Source: Planctomonas psychrotolerans (lineage in GTDB: Bacteria > Actinomycetota > Actinomycetes > Actinomycetales > Microbacteriaceae). From it: a stretch of DNA of 64,000 bases. The notes below the pieces were generated by a model. The model saw only the letters and a program-made list of their open reading frames with translations, was not told where the DNA came from and did not search any database. Positions 1 to 8,698 of this stretch are shown piece by piece. Numbering within the stretch: the stretch's first letter is position 1; every line of letters starts with the position of its first letter. Where the stretch lies: contig NZ_SJEV01000001.1 in the NCBI RefSeq assembly GCF_008642235.1, positions 620,001 to 684,000 of the forward strand. The letters are read 5' to 3'. The position numbers and the translations under genes were made by a program.

Positions 1-105
1 GCCTGTGCAGGCTATCAGCCGAGCGCGGCGTGCGCCCGGGTGCGGTGTCGTGACGTGGGAGTCGCGGGTGGTCGTGGGTGGGCGTGGGTGGTGACGCTCG
101 AAGCG

Positions 106-894
106 CTACGGACGGGAACGTGCGGGTAGCGCGAGCGTGGCCTCGGCGGCCGCCGCGAGGGCGCGCCCGTAGGAGCGTCCGTGGCCTGCCGCGTGCACGG
201 CGAGCGGATGCAGTTGATGGAGCGGCACCCGCTCCTCCCATCCGCTCGCGAGCGGTGCAGCGGCGTCGTATGCGCCGAGCACGGCGTCGAGGTGCGGCGC
301 GCCGAAGAGGGCGAGCATGGCCAGGTCGGTCTCGGGATGGCCGCCGTGGGCGGCCGGGTCGATGAGCACGACGCCGCCGGTGCCCCACAGCACGTTGCCG
401 CTCCACAGATCGCCGTGGAGGCGGGCCGGAGCACTGTCGTCGTCGAAGTCCCCGGCGAGCAACCGGTCGCACGCCCGCTCGACGAGTCCGGCCTCGCCGG
501 CGTCGACGTTGCCGACCTCGCGGGCGATCGCGAGGAACGGCAGCACGCGGTGCTGTGCGTAGAACGCGCCCCACGACTCCGTGGGCTCGCACCGCTGGGG
601 CCGCCGGCCGATGAAGCACGGACCAGCCCAGCCGTCGGGTGGCGCACCGAAAGCGGCGGCACCGGCGGCGTGCGTGCGTGCCAGCGACGCCCCGAAGGCG
701 GTGGCCGCGTGGCGCGTGGGCCGCGTCTCCATCACCCGCTCGAGTTCGATCCGGCCGGATGCCACCGACACGACGGGCACGACGGCCGTGCCGCCCGCGG
801 CGTCGAGCCAGGCGAGACCCGCGGCCTCCGCCTCGAAGAACCCCTCGGGCGCACCCTCCCGCGTCTTGACGATCGTCGACCCTGCGGAAACCAT
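106..894 (-). CDS. fructosamine kinase family protein
   Basis: Protein of 262 aa that reads as a fructosamine/ketosamine-3-kinase, a cytosolic protein-repair kinase that phosphorylates Amadori products so that they fall off. The family's catalytic signature HGDLWSGNVLW is present in the C-terminal half, followed by the metal-binding stretch DPAAHGGHPETDLAM. I chose the ATG at 894 (MVSAGSTIVK) because the family begins about here; the frame stays open to 1068 but that extension is arginine-rich and looks non-coding. It is not overlapped by neighbours and faces no partner that explains a substrate. Family call is secure; the exact substrate is not known. Confidence 0.88.
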   Translation of the reverse strand: MVSAGSTIVKTREGAPEGFFEAEAAGLAWLDAAGGTAVVPVVSVASGRIELERVMETRPTRHAATAFGASLARTHAAGAAAFGAPPDGWAGPCFIGRRPQRCEPTESWGAFYAQHRVLPFLAIAREVGNVDAGEAGLVERACDRLLAGDFDDDSAPARLHGDLWSGNVLWGTGGVVLIDPAAHGGHPETDLAMLALFGAPHLDAVLGAYDAAAPLASGWEERVPLHQLHPLAVHAAGHGRSYGRALAAAAEATLALPARSRP

Positions 895-1089
895 GCCTCC
901 ACCCTGCCCCATCCCCCGCCGCCCCGCGCCCCTGCGGGCGGTGTCGCACCAGAGGCGCATCCGGAAGCTAGCGGCTACACCCCACGGTCCCCGAGCCTGT
1001 CGATGGGACACCCCCACGGGAACCGCACCTCGCGCGCCCGTTCCGCTCACCCGCCGCCCAAACCACACTTCACGCCGCCGCCTTCGTCG

Positions 1090-1115
1090 ATCGCCCGCGA
1101 ATCACCGCGGGCGAT
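1090..1115 (-). terminator. hairpin terminator after the tetR-MMPL-YhgE operon
   Basis: Perfect 10-bp inverted repeat ATCGCCCGCG / CGCGGGCGAT with a 6-nt loop, 72 bp past the stop of the YhgE-like gene. There is no strong U tract, as is common in high-GC actinobacteria. The rest of 895-1187 shows no gene. Confidence 0.55.
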
Positions 1116-1187
1116 TGAGCGAAACGGGCGCGGATCGGCAGGGCGGCAGCGCAACGGCGCAGGGCGCCGCCACCCCCGGACGCGCGC

Positions 1188-3008
1188 CTACGCGACGCGC
1201 GGGACCAGACCGAGCGCCTCGGCCCGGCGCGACCTGCCGACCGCCAGGCGGGCCAGCACGAGGCTGACCCCACCGAAGAGCACGAGCACGACGGCCGCGG
1301 CGAAGACGGTGCCCGCCGACCCGCCGGTGAGGATGCTCTGCATCCCCGCCACCGCGTGCGTGAGCGGGAGGTACGGGCTGATCGCCTGGAACGGACGCGC
1401 GACGAGCTCGATCGGGTAGAGCCCGCCCGTCGCCGAGAGTTGCACGGTGAGTGCGAGCAACGACAGCACGAGCCCGATCCGGCCGAACGCCTGGCTGAGC
1501 AGCGAGTGGATCGCGGTGAACACGATCGCCACCAGCAGGGAGAAGGCCAGCGTCGCGGGCAGCAGCAGCCAGTCCACCCCCACGCCGATGTGCAGCAGCG
1601 CCACGAGCAGCACCGCCTGCACCGCCGCGATCGCCGCCGACCGTCCGAAGGACCGGCCGAAGAGGCGCCCGGTCGGCACGGCGGATGCGAGCAGGCGGCG
1701 CGGAACCGGCCGTGCCGCGAGGAAGATGGCCAGGGCTCCCACCCAGAGGCCGATCGGCACGACGACCGTGCTCACGCTCAGGGCCACATCGTCCACCTCG
1801 TTGTCTCGGGTGACGGTGAGGCCGATCGGATCGGCGGCGATCTCGGCGGCCGCCTCGTTCTGGTCGGGATCGGCGGAGGGCACCTGACCCGCGCCGGCTT
1901 GCAACCCGGTGGCGAGCTCCGCCGCACCCGTTTCGAGGCTGACCGCGCCTTCGCGTGCACCGGCCGCGCCCGTGGCGAGCTCGCCCAGGCCGTCGCGCAA
2001 CGCGACCGAACCGTTCCGCAGCTGCGACGACCCGGCCGAGAGCTGGGCCGCCCCCGACGCACTCGCCGAGATGCCGTCCTGGATGCCGTCGACGGCGCCG
2101 GAGGTCTGGCCGCTGAGCTCGGTGCCCGCGGTGTCGAGCGCGGCGAGCCCCGCCTCGTACTCGTCGAGGGCCGCGCGGAGCGGCTCGTTGGTCGGGTTCT
2201 GCAGCAGCCCCTCCTTGAGGGCGGTGAAGCCCTCGCGCGCCGAACCGACCCCGGCCGTGTACTGCGTCACGCCGTCGCTCAATTGCGTCAGACCCTCCGC
2301 TCCCTCGTCGAGGGATGAGAGACCGCCGCTCAACCGGTCGGCACCGCGCGTGTAGGCGTCGATCCCGTTGGCGAGGCTGCCCGCTCCCTCCTGGGAGGCT
2401 CCCGCACCGTTCGCGAGCGAACCGATGCCGTCGGCGAGCGACGCCGCGCCGCCCGAGAGCGCGGTGGCACCGTCGGCGGCCTGCTGCAGGGAACCGCCGA
2501 GGTCACCGATGCTCGAGTAGATCCCGCCGATGTACTGGGCGGTGATGTCGTTGCCGAAGATGCTGACCATGCCCTCGGCGACCGCCTGGGTGATCACCCC
2601 GGTGAGGTAGCTGTGCGCGTCGTCGGTCTCGATCGTGAGCTGAGCCCGCTTCGGGTCGTTCGTCGAGAGGGAGGTGATCGAGGCCGAGAAGTCCTCGGGC
2701 ACGGTGAGCACGGCGTAGACCTCGCCGCTCCCCAGCATGTCCGCGGCCTCGTCGCCGTTGGTGATGGTCCAGTCGAACGCCTGCGACTCGTCGCCGGTGA
2801 GCTCGGTCACGAGCAGGCGTCCGGCGAGCACCGGTTGCTCCGTGCCGTCGGGCAGCACCTGCTGCACCATCTCGTCGTCGTTCACGATCGCCGCCGGGAT
2901 CCGATCGATCGCGGAGTCCGCCTCGGCGAGCGCCCCGACGAACACGCCGGCGACGACGAGGGGAACCGCGGCGAGGAACGCGACGGCAAGGTTTCTGCGG
3001 GTTCTCAT
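1188..3008 (-). CDS. YhgE/Pip family membrane protein
   Basis: Protein of 606 aa with one N-terminal membrane segment (about residues 8-30), a long extracytoplasmic region and a cluster of about five or six membrane segments near the C-terminus (about residues 405-595). This is the plan of the YhgE/Pip family, whose C-terminal part resembles ABC-2 type permeases. The middle (about residues 180-390) is built of alanine/glycine/serine-rich coiled repeats of the type LxxGxxxLxxGxxxL, as in phage-infection-protein homologues. The ATG at 3008 overlaps the stop of the upstream MMPL gene by 4 bp (ATGA), so the two are translationally coupled. Role in export is inferred from the partner; no substrate can be read from sequence. 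Confidence 0.85.
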   Translation of the reverse strand: MRTRRNLAVAFLAAVPLVVAGVFVGALAEADSAIDRIPAAIVNDDEMVQQVLPDGTEQPVLAGRLLVTELTGDESQAFDWTITNGDEAADMLGSGEVYAVLTVPEDFSASITSLSTNDPKRAQLTIETDDAHSYLTGVITQAVAEGMVSIFGNDITAQYIGGIYSSIGDLGGSLQQAADGATALSGGAASLADGIGSLANGAGASQEGAGSLANGIDAYTRGADRLSGGLSSLDEGAEGLTQLSDGVTQYTAGVGSAREGFTALKEGLLQNPTNEPLRAALDEYEAGLAALDTAGTELSGQTSGAVDGIQDGISASASGAAQLSAGSSQLRNGSVALRDGLGELATGAAGAREGAVSLETGAAELATGLQAGAGQVPSADPDQNEAAAEIAADPIGLTVTRDNEVDDVALSVSTVVVPIGLWVGALAIFLAARPVPRRLLASAVPTGRLFGRSFGRSAAIAAVQAVLLVALLHIGVGVDWLLLPATLAFSLLVAIVFTAIHSLLSQAFGRIGLVLSLLALTVQLSATGGLYPIELVARPFQAISPYLPLTHAVAGMQSILTGGSAGTVFAAAVVLVLFGGVSLVLARLAVGRSRRAEALGLVPRVA

Positions 3009-5911
3009 CGGGTGCCTTCCAGGACAACGGCGGCGTCGGGCTCCGACGCAGGGGCGAGTGTGGTGAGGTCGACATGGAGAGCATCGGATGCCGTCCCCGC
3101 GCCGGGCGGCGTCGCCCGTCCGAGGATGATCGTGGTGCCGTCGTCCACGAGGGCCCGCACGGCGGTGAGGAAGCCGTCGCTCTCGCCGGGCGCGGGGAAC
3201 GCGTCGGCGGAGTCGATCAGCAGCACCGGGGTGCCCTCGACCGCCGCCACCGCGGCGAGCACCACCGCGCGTGGCAGGGGCGCGAGCTCGGCTACGCCGG
3301 TCCGTGCGCTGACCACGTTTCGCGATCCGGCCATGGCCAATGCCGCATTGATGCGGGCGACCTCGTCGCGCAGGGTCGACCGGGCGGCGGGGCGGCGCAG
3401 CCCGCGGGCCAGCGTGAGGCGCTCGCCGAGCATCGCTCCCACCGACAGGGAGGCGTCGGTGCTCGACAGGCGACCGGCATCCACCATGGCCACGGCGCGC
3501 ATCGCCGCGGACGCCTCGGACGGCAACGGATACCCCGCCACCTGCAGGCGCCCGGACACCGGATCCAGTCGGCCCGCGAGGGTCGCGGCCAGTGCCCGAC
3601 GGTCGGCGGAGTGCCCCGAGACGAGCACGGTGGAGCCCCGCGGCACACGGAGGGTGAGGGGGCCGACGGAGGAGCCACCCGCGCCGACGACGAGGGCGTC
3701 GGCGGTGACCACGGAGTCGCCCTGCGTCTCGGCCCAGCGAGCGGCTTCGCGGTGCACTCCGAGGTTCTCGCCCTCGATGTCGGTGTTCGGCAGGATGCGG
3801 CCGAGCCACTTCGGCAGCCACCACGCCCCTCGACGGGCGAGGGCCATGGCGGCGGGCACGAGTGTCATCCGCACCAGGAAAGCGTCGAAGAAGATGCCCA
3901 CGGCGAGGCCGAGCGCGATGGTCTTGATCACCCCCGCGCCCTCCGGCACGAAGGCCGCGAAGACGAAGAACATGATGAGGGCCGCGGCCGTCACCACGCG
4001 CGCCGCGCCGGCGAAGCCCTGCACGATCGCGCCTCGCGCGTCGCCGGTGTGCACGAAGTGCTCCCGCATGCCGGAGACGAGGAACACCTCGTAGTCCATG
4101 GCGAGTCCGAACAGGATGGCCATCAGCAGGATGGGCATGAAGCTGAGGATCGGCCCGGGCGTCACGTGCAGCGCCTCCGCGAGGAAGCCGTCCTGGAAGA
4201 TCGTCACCACCACGCCGAACGACACGACCACCGACAGCAGGAAGCCGACCGCGGCTTTGATCGGCACGAACACCGAGCGGAACACGATCATCAGCAGCAC
4301 GATCGACAGGCCGACCACCACGACGCCGAACGGGATGAGGGCGTTGTTCAACCGGGTGGAGATGTCGGTCTGGATGGCGGTGGCACCGGTGACCGCGATG
4401 GCGGTGTCGTACTCGTCCTCGATGCCCGGCGCCAGGTCGCGGATGCGTTCGACGAGCGCGGCGGTCTCGGGCGCATCCGGACCACTCTCCGGCAGCACCT
4501 GGATGATCGCGGTGTCGACCGACGGGTTGGGCGTCGGCGTGCCGACGAAGGCCACGTCCTCGAGGTCGCGCAGCTCGTCCGCGATGCCGTCGAGGTCACC
4601 GATCGGGTCGGTGGTCTGCGTGATGTCCACCAGCAGGATGAGCGGTCCGTTGTATCCGGGACCGAAGTTCTCGGAGATCGTGTCGTACGCGGCGCGGGCG
4701 GTGGATCCCTCCGGCTCGGAGGCACCGCTCGGCAGCGCCAGCTGCAGGGAGAACGCGGGCACGACGAGCGCGCCGGCGATGGCGACCACGGCGAGCACGA
4801 ACACGATAGGGGCCTTCAGCACGATCCGCACCCAGCGTTCACCCGCCGACCGGCTGCCCGCGGCGGGGTGGGCACGGCGGTAGGCGCGGGATCCGACCTT
4901 GGGCGCCAGCCGCGCTCCGGCCAGGCCGAGCATCGCGGGCAGCAGGGTGAGCGCGGCCAGCATCGCGGACAGTACGGCGAAGGCGGCCGCCACTCCCATC
5001 ACGCTGAGGAACGGGATGCCCACGACGAGCAGGCCGAGGAGCGCGATGATCACCGTCACCCCGGCGAACACCACGGCGCTCCCCGCCGTGGCGACGGCGG
5101 TGGCGGCCGACTCGGCGGGATCCATGCCGCGCGCCAACTGGTTGCGATGCCGCACGAGGATGAAGAGGGCGTAGTCGATGCCGACCGCCAGGCCGATCAT
5201 CACCGCGAGCAACGGCGACGCGCTCGACACCGGCATGACGGCGGCCACGGCGAGCACGCCGCCCATCACCACGCCGATTCCGGCGATGGCGGTGATCAGC
5301 GGCATCCCGGCACTCACGAGCGAACCGAAGGTGATCACCAGCACGAGCGCCGCGAACGCGACGCCGATGAGCTCGGTCACCGTGAGTCCGTACTCGAGGT
5401 CCTGGAACACCTGGCCGCCGAACTCCACGGTCATGCCCGCGCTCTCGGCGGCTTCGGCGGCGTCCTGAACCGCCTCGATGTCGGCTTCCGACACGTCGTC
5501 GGCCTGGCCGTCGAACTGTACCTGACCGATCGCCACCGCGTCGTTGTCGGACACGGCGTCCGAGGCGTATTCGGAGAACGGCGACAGCGCCTGCTCCACG
5601 GCACCGACCTCGCCGGCGGCGGCGATGGACTCCTCGATCGCCGCGCTGTTGCCCTCGTCCCGCACCGACTCGCCGTCGGGCGCGATGAACACCATCTGCG
5701 CGCTCGCGCCGGCGGCCTGCGGGAACACGGCGGAGAGTCGGTCGAGCGCTTCCTGGGACTCGGTGCCGGGGATGGCGAACGACTCCTCCGTTGCGCCGCC
5801 GAGCGCCAGGCCGCCTCCGATGAAGAGCGCGAGGAGCAGCAGCCATGCGGAGAGGACGCGCCACGAGTGCCGGTAGGCGAGCGTGCCGAGGCGGAACAGC
5901 GAATGTGCCAT
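3005..5911 (-). CDS. MMPL/RND transporter with fused degenerate ABC-ATPase-like domain
   Basis: Protein of 968 aa. Residues 1 to about 715 form an MMPL (RND-type) transporter: an N-terminal membrane helix, two extracytoplasmic domains and two bundles of membrane helices. Both proton-relay Asp-Tyr pairs are there, in GIDYALF (about residue 240) and AMDYEVF (about residue 605). Residues from about 729 to the end are extra: they resemble an ABC ATPase, with a P-loop position reading SGHSADRRAL (near 763; the GxGKS core is lost) and a Walker-B-like VLLIDSADAF (near 900). I see no LSGGQ signature. It is the second gene of a TetR-controlled operon and is coupled to the YhgE-like gene. Likely an efflux or lipid-export pump driven by proton motive force; the C-terminal domain is probably non-hydrolytic and regulatory (inference). 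Confidence 0.85.
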   Translation of the reverse strand: MAHSLFRLGTLAYRHSWRVLSAWLLLLALFIGGGLALGGATEESFAIPGTESQEALDRLSAVFPQAAGASAQMVFIAPDGESVRDEGNSAAIEESIAAAGEVGAVEQALSPFSEYASDAVSDNDAVAIGQVQFDGQADDVSEADIEAVQDAAEAAESAGMTVEFGGQVFQDLEYGLTVTELIGVAFAALVLVITFGSLVSAGMPLITAIAGIGVVMGGVLAVAAVMPVSSASPLLAVMIGLAVGIDYALFILVRHRNQLARGMDPAESAATAVATAGSAVVFAGVTVIIALLGLLVVGIPFLSVMGVAAAFAVLSAMLAALTLLPAMLGLAGARLAPKVGSRAYRRAHPAAGSRSAGERWVRIVLKAPIVFVLAVVAIAGALVVPAFSLQLALPSGASEPEGSTARAAYDTISENFGPGYNGPLILLVDITQTTDPIGDLDGIADELRDLEDVAFVGTPTPNPSVDTAIIQVLPESGPDAPETAALVERIRDLAPGIEDEYDTAIAVTGATAIQTDISTRLNNALIPFGVVVVGLSIVLLMIVFRSVFVPIKAAVGFLLSVVVSFGVVVTIFQDGFLAEALHVTPGPILSFMPILLMAILFGLAMDYEVFLVSGMREHFVHTGDARGAIVQGFAGAARVVTAAALIMFFVFAAFVPEGAGVIKTIALGLAVGIFFDAFLVRMTLVPAAMALARRGAWWLPKWLGRILPNTDIEGENLGVHREAARWAETQGDSVVTADALVVGAGGSSVGPLTLRVPRGSTVLVSGHSADRRALAATLAGRLDPVSGRLQVAGYPLPSEASAAMRAVAMVDAGRLSSTDASLSVGAMLGERLTLARGLRRPAARSTLRDEVARINAALAMAGSRNVVSARTGVAELAPLPRAVVLAAVAAVEGTPVLLIDSADAFPAPGESDGFLTAVRALVDDGTTIILGRATPPGAGTASDALHVDLTTLAPASEPDAAVVLEGTR

Positions 5912-5951
5912 TGCGGGAACTCCTGGGGGTGGGTCGGGGCGGGTTCGCTCG

Positions 5952-6551
5952 TCAGAGCGCGGTGGGCCGAAGGTGGATGGGGGCGAGCAGTTCGGTCACC
6001 ACGGCGACGAGCGCCGAGCGGATCTCGTCGACCGGCAACGGATCGCGCGACCAGGTTTCCGACGCGACGAGCATGTACGCGGCGCCTCCGAGCGCCACGC
6101 CGAATCGCACCTTGTCGACGGCGGTGGCCATGTCACCGCTCAGGGACTCGGCGAGCTCGACGATGAGCGAATTCGCCCTGTGGATCACCGGGATGCCCTG
6201 CAACGATTGACCCTGATTGATGAACATGTGCACGGAGAGCCGGTTCTCCAGCAGGAAATCGACGAACTGCGCCACGAACTCGCCCTGCGAGGAGGGCGTC
6301 GCCCCTCGTCGCGCGAAGTCGTTCAAAATACCGGTCAGCGTCTCGATCGCGGGGCTGAGCGCTGCCTCGAGCAGGGTCTCCTTCGCCGCGAAGTGGTACA
6401 GCACGGTCGACTTCGAATAGCCGGCTATGTCGGCGATCTGCGACAGCGAGGTGCCGGAGTACCCGACCGAGGCGAACTGCTCCAGCGCCACACCGAGTAG
6501 TTCATCGCGGGCCGAACTGCGGGACGCCACGGGGACGGGAGATGGAAGCAC
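5952..6551 (-). CDS. TetR family transcriptional regulator
   Basis: About 199 aa. The N-terminal helix-turn-helix is clear: ALEQFASVGYSGTSLSQIAD followed by GYSKSTVLYHF, the TetR recognition helix. The C-terminal ligand domain is unassigned. The start is uncertain: the reading frame opens at 6611, but that would place coding sequence over a palindromic operator at 6565-6599, so I prefer the GTG at 6551 (GTG at 6530 is the alternative). It lies 40 bp upstream of the MMPL gene on the same strand, so it is the first gene of the tetR-MMPL-YhgE operon and probably an autorepressor released by the pump's substrate. Confidence 0.87.
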   Translation of the reverse strand: MLPSPVPVASRSSARDELLGVALEQFASVGYSGTSLSQIADIAGYSKSTVLYHFAAKETLLEAALSPAIETLTGILNDFARRGATPSSQGEFVAQFVDFLLENRLSVHMFINQGQSLQGIPVIHRANSLIVELAESLSGDMATAVDKVRFGVALGGAAYMLVASETWSRDPLPVDEIRSALVAVVTELLAPIHLRPTAL

Positions 6552-6564
6552 TGGTCGAGGATAC

Positions 6565-6599
6565 CTGACCGATCGGTCAGAAACTGCACGATCGGTCAG
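6565..6599. promoter_or_regulatory. tandem palindromic TetR operator
   Basis: A perfect 16-bp palindrome CTGACCGATCGGTCAG (6565-6580) is followed after 3 bp by a near copy CTGCACGATCGGTCAG (6584-6599). The centres are 19 bp apart, two helical turns. The sites sit just upstream of the proposed tetR start and between tetR and the divergent small membrane genes, so the regulator could control both directions. Confidence 0.8.
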
Positions 6600-6691
6600 G
6601 GATGCACGCAATTCCGGACACGACCGCTCATGCGGAGGCGAGCGGCACTCGACGGACTCGTCCGGTAGCGTTGCATTTTCGAGGGAGATTC

Positions 6692-6877
6692 ATGCGCAAA
6701 TACATTCTGAACGGCAGCATCCTGAGCGCACTGTTCGGTGCCTGGAGCACGATCAAGGTCACCCGCGAGGGACCGCACGACTGGCGTCTCGTGCTCATGT
6801 GGGTCAGCTGGGCGATCACCATGGTCATCGCCATCGGCGCCGTGCACGACGACTCCAAGGAACTCGACCGGCGATGA
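6692..6877 (+). CDS. small membrane protein, unknown function
   Basis: A 61-aa protein with two probable membrane helices (about residues 8-20 and 30-50). The ATG at 6692 is preceded by GAGGGAG at good spacing. It diverges from the tetR-MMPL operon across the palindromic operator, and its stop overlaps the start of the next gene (ATGA). I recognise no family. It may be co-regulated with the efflux operon; alternatively it is an independent small membrane protein. Confidence 0.62.
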   Translation: MRKYILNGSILSALFGAWSTIKVTREGPHDWRLVLMWVSWAITMVIAIGAVHDDSKELDRR

Positions 6878-7218
6878 ACCCGGAGGACCGCTTCGCCGGG
6901 TTTTCCGCACTCGTCGAGCGATTGTTCTTCGTCGGCTTCAGCGCGGTCGCGTTCCTCGCGCTCGTCGTCGTCGTCGGCCTCCTCGTCCGCTTCCTGCTGG
7001 TCGCGACGAAGGCTGCCGAGATCTACGTGAGGCAGAACTCGGCCGCGCCGGGCGCACGTCCCAGTTCGCCGGGCGCTTCCGCGTCCACGGCTGGCCCGTC
7101 GACCACGGTGCCCGGTGCGCCGCCGACGCGACCGTACCCGCGCTCGACCGCGGGTACGGACTCGCACGAAGGCGCGACGACGAGCACCGCGTCCCCCGTC
7201 GATCCGCGCCAGTCCTAG
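6874..7218 (+). CDS. small membrane protein with Pro/Ser/Thr-rich tail
   Basis: A 114-aa protein with one strong membrane segment (about residues 16-43, rich in V, L, F) followed by a low-complexity tail rich in Ala, Pro, Ser and Thr, as in cell-wall-spanning anchors. Start and the upstream stop overlap by 4 bp, so translation is coupled to the preceding 61-aa protein. No family recognised. Composition suggests a single-pass protein whose tail is disordered. Confidence 0.58.
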   Translation: MNPEDRFAGFSALVERLFFVGFSAVAFLALVVVVGLLVRFLLVATKAAEIYVRQNSAAPGARPSSPGASASTAGPSTTVPGAPPTRPYPRSTAGTDSHEGATTSTASPVDPRQS

Positions 7219-7294
7219 CGGTTCTGCACGGGCGCTACCGGTTCTGCGCCGGTGCGCGCCCTCCGCGCATGCCCAGGTCGGAGTCGCGCAGACC

Positions 7295-8677
7295 TCAGCG
7301 CTCTCCGGTCTTCGGCCAGCTGTCCGGACCGACGGACCCTGCCGGGTAGGTGTCGAGCGGCACGCGGTCGGCACGCCAGGCTTCGAGCACCGGATCGACG
7401 ATGCGCCAGCACGCCTCGGCGGTGTCGCCCCGCACCGACAGCGTGGGGTCACCGAGGACGATGGACTGCAGGACCTCGCCGTAAGCCGACAGGTTGCCGG
7501 GCTGGAACTCCACGTCGAGCTGCACCCGATCGATGGTGTCGGGGTCGCCCGGCCCGTTCACATTGATCTCGAGCGCCATCTCGTCGGGCGCGAGCAGGAT
7601 GCGCAGACGGTCCGGCGCCACCGTGCCGACCAGCCCCTCCGGGATGTGCTGCGCGGGCTTGAACGTCACGATGATCTCGCGTCGCCGCTCGGCGAGCGCC
7701 TTCCCCGATCGCAGGGTGAAGGGAACGCCCGACCAGCGCCAGTTCTGAATCTCCACGACCAGTTCCGCGAGCGTCTCGGTTCCCCGCGACGGGTCGACGC
7801 CGTCCTCGTCGGCGTAGGCGGGCAGTGTTCGACCGTCCACCTCACCCGCCGTGTAACGGGCACGGCGGCTCGCCGCGACCGGATCGCCGCCCCAGGGTTG
7901 CGTCGCGCGGATCACGATGCCCTTCGCATCCCGCAGGTCGCGGGTCGACAGCGTCGACGGCGCCTCCATCGCGAACACGGCGAGCACCTGCAGGAGATGG
8001 CTCTGGATCATGTCCGCGAGCGCGCCCGCGCGGTCGTAGTACCGCGCGCGATTCTCCAACCCGAGTTGCTCGTCGTACACGATCTCCACGCTCTCCACGT
8101 GCTCGTTGTTCAGCAGCGGCTCGAAGATCCGGTTGGCGAATCGCACGCCGAGCAGGTTCAGCACGGTCGATCGGCCGAGGAAGTGATCCACGCGGTGGGT
8201 CCGCTCCTCGGGCACGATCTTCGACAGCAGCTCGTTCAGCGCCCGTGCGCTCGTCTCGTCCTCGCCGAAGGGCTTCTCCAGGGCGAGGGAGGTGCCCTCG
8301 GGCAGATCGAGGCGGGTCAGCGCGTGGCACGTGCTCAGGCTGATGGCGGGCGGGAGCGCGAAGTAGATGGCCGGCGCGGTGGTGCACGCCTCGAGCAAAC
8401 GCGACATGTCTTCCGGTGTCGTCACGTCGGCCTGCAGGTACTTCGACGCGGCGATCGCGCGGTCGATCCGCTCGCCGGAGACACCATGCGCCGTGAGTGC
8501 GGTGGTCACCGTGGTGCGCCACTGTTCGGCGCTGAGGTCCTCGATACCGGCTCCGAGCAGCTGCAGGTCGAGCTCCGGATCGGCCGCGATCACCTGACCC
8601 AGGCCGGGGATCAGCAGCCGCGACGCGAGGTCGCCGCTCGCGCCGAGGATGAGAAGGGTCGCGGAGCGTGTAGTCAT
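7295..8677 (-). CDS. zwf: glucose-6-phosphate dehydrogenase family protein
   Basis: A 460-aa G6PDH, which oxidises glucose 6-phosphate to 6-phosphogluconolactone with NADP. The N-terminal nucleotide fold LILGASGDLASR and the substrate motif EKPFGED are conserved. The active-site block reads RVDHFLGRSTVLNLL where classical enzymes have RIDHYLGKE; the catalytic His is kept but the G6P-contacting Lys is Arg. It is therefore a divergent paralogue and may not be the main Zwf (no opcA or gnd beside it). The ATG at 8677 has GGGGAGC upstream. It diverges from the GH15 gene with only 25 bp between start codons. Confidence 0.85.
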   Translation of the reverse strand: MTTRSATLLILGASGDLASRLLIPGLGQVIAADPELDLQLLGAGIEDLSAEQWRTTVTTALTAHGVSGERIDRAIAASKYLQADVTTPEDMSRLLEACTTAPAIYFALPPAISLSTCHALTRLDLPEGTSLALEKPFGEDETSARALNELLSKIVPEERTHRVDHFLGRSTVLNLLGVRFANRIFEPLLNNEHVESVEIVYDEQLGLENRARYYDRAGALADMIQSHLLQVLAVFAMEAPSTLSTRDLRDAKGIVIRATQPWGGDPVAASRRARYTAGEVDGRTLPAYADEDGVDPSRGTETLAELVVEIQNWRWSGVPFTLRSGKALAERRREIIVTFKPAQHIPEGLVGTVAPDRLRILLAPDEMALEINVNGPGDPDTIDRVQLDVEFQPGNLSAYGEVLQSIVLGDPTLSVRGDTAEACWRIVDPVLEAWRADRVPLDTYPAGSVGPDSWPKTGER

Positions 8678-8682
8678 GCTCC

Positions 8683-8698
8683 CCACGGTAGACCGTGG
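8683..8698. promoter_or_regulatory. inverted repeat in the zwf/GH15 divergent gap
   Basis: CCACGG-TAGA-CCGTGG, a perfect 6-bp-arm inverted repeat that fills most of the 25-bp gap between the two divergent start codons. It is a candidate shared operator, or a 5'-leader hairpin. Confidence 0.45.

Noticed and set aside
1-105. Possible gene end at the left window edge
   Set aside because: No frame with a recognisable protein; only short GTGGGTGG-like repeats behind the fructosamine-kinase stop.
3074-6166. Very long open frame on the plus strand opposite the MMPL and tetR genes
   Set aside because: Arginine/histidine/glycine-rich composition without domains; a GC-rich shadow of the real minus-strand genes.
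6692-7218. Toxin-antitoxin pair made of the two overlapping small genes
   Set aside because: Both proteins look membrane-embedded and neither resembles an antitoxin or a toxin family; size and overlap alone are not enough.
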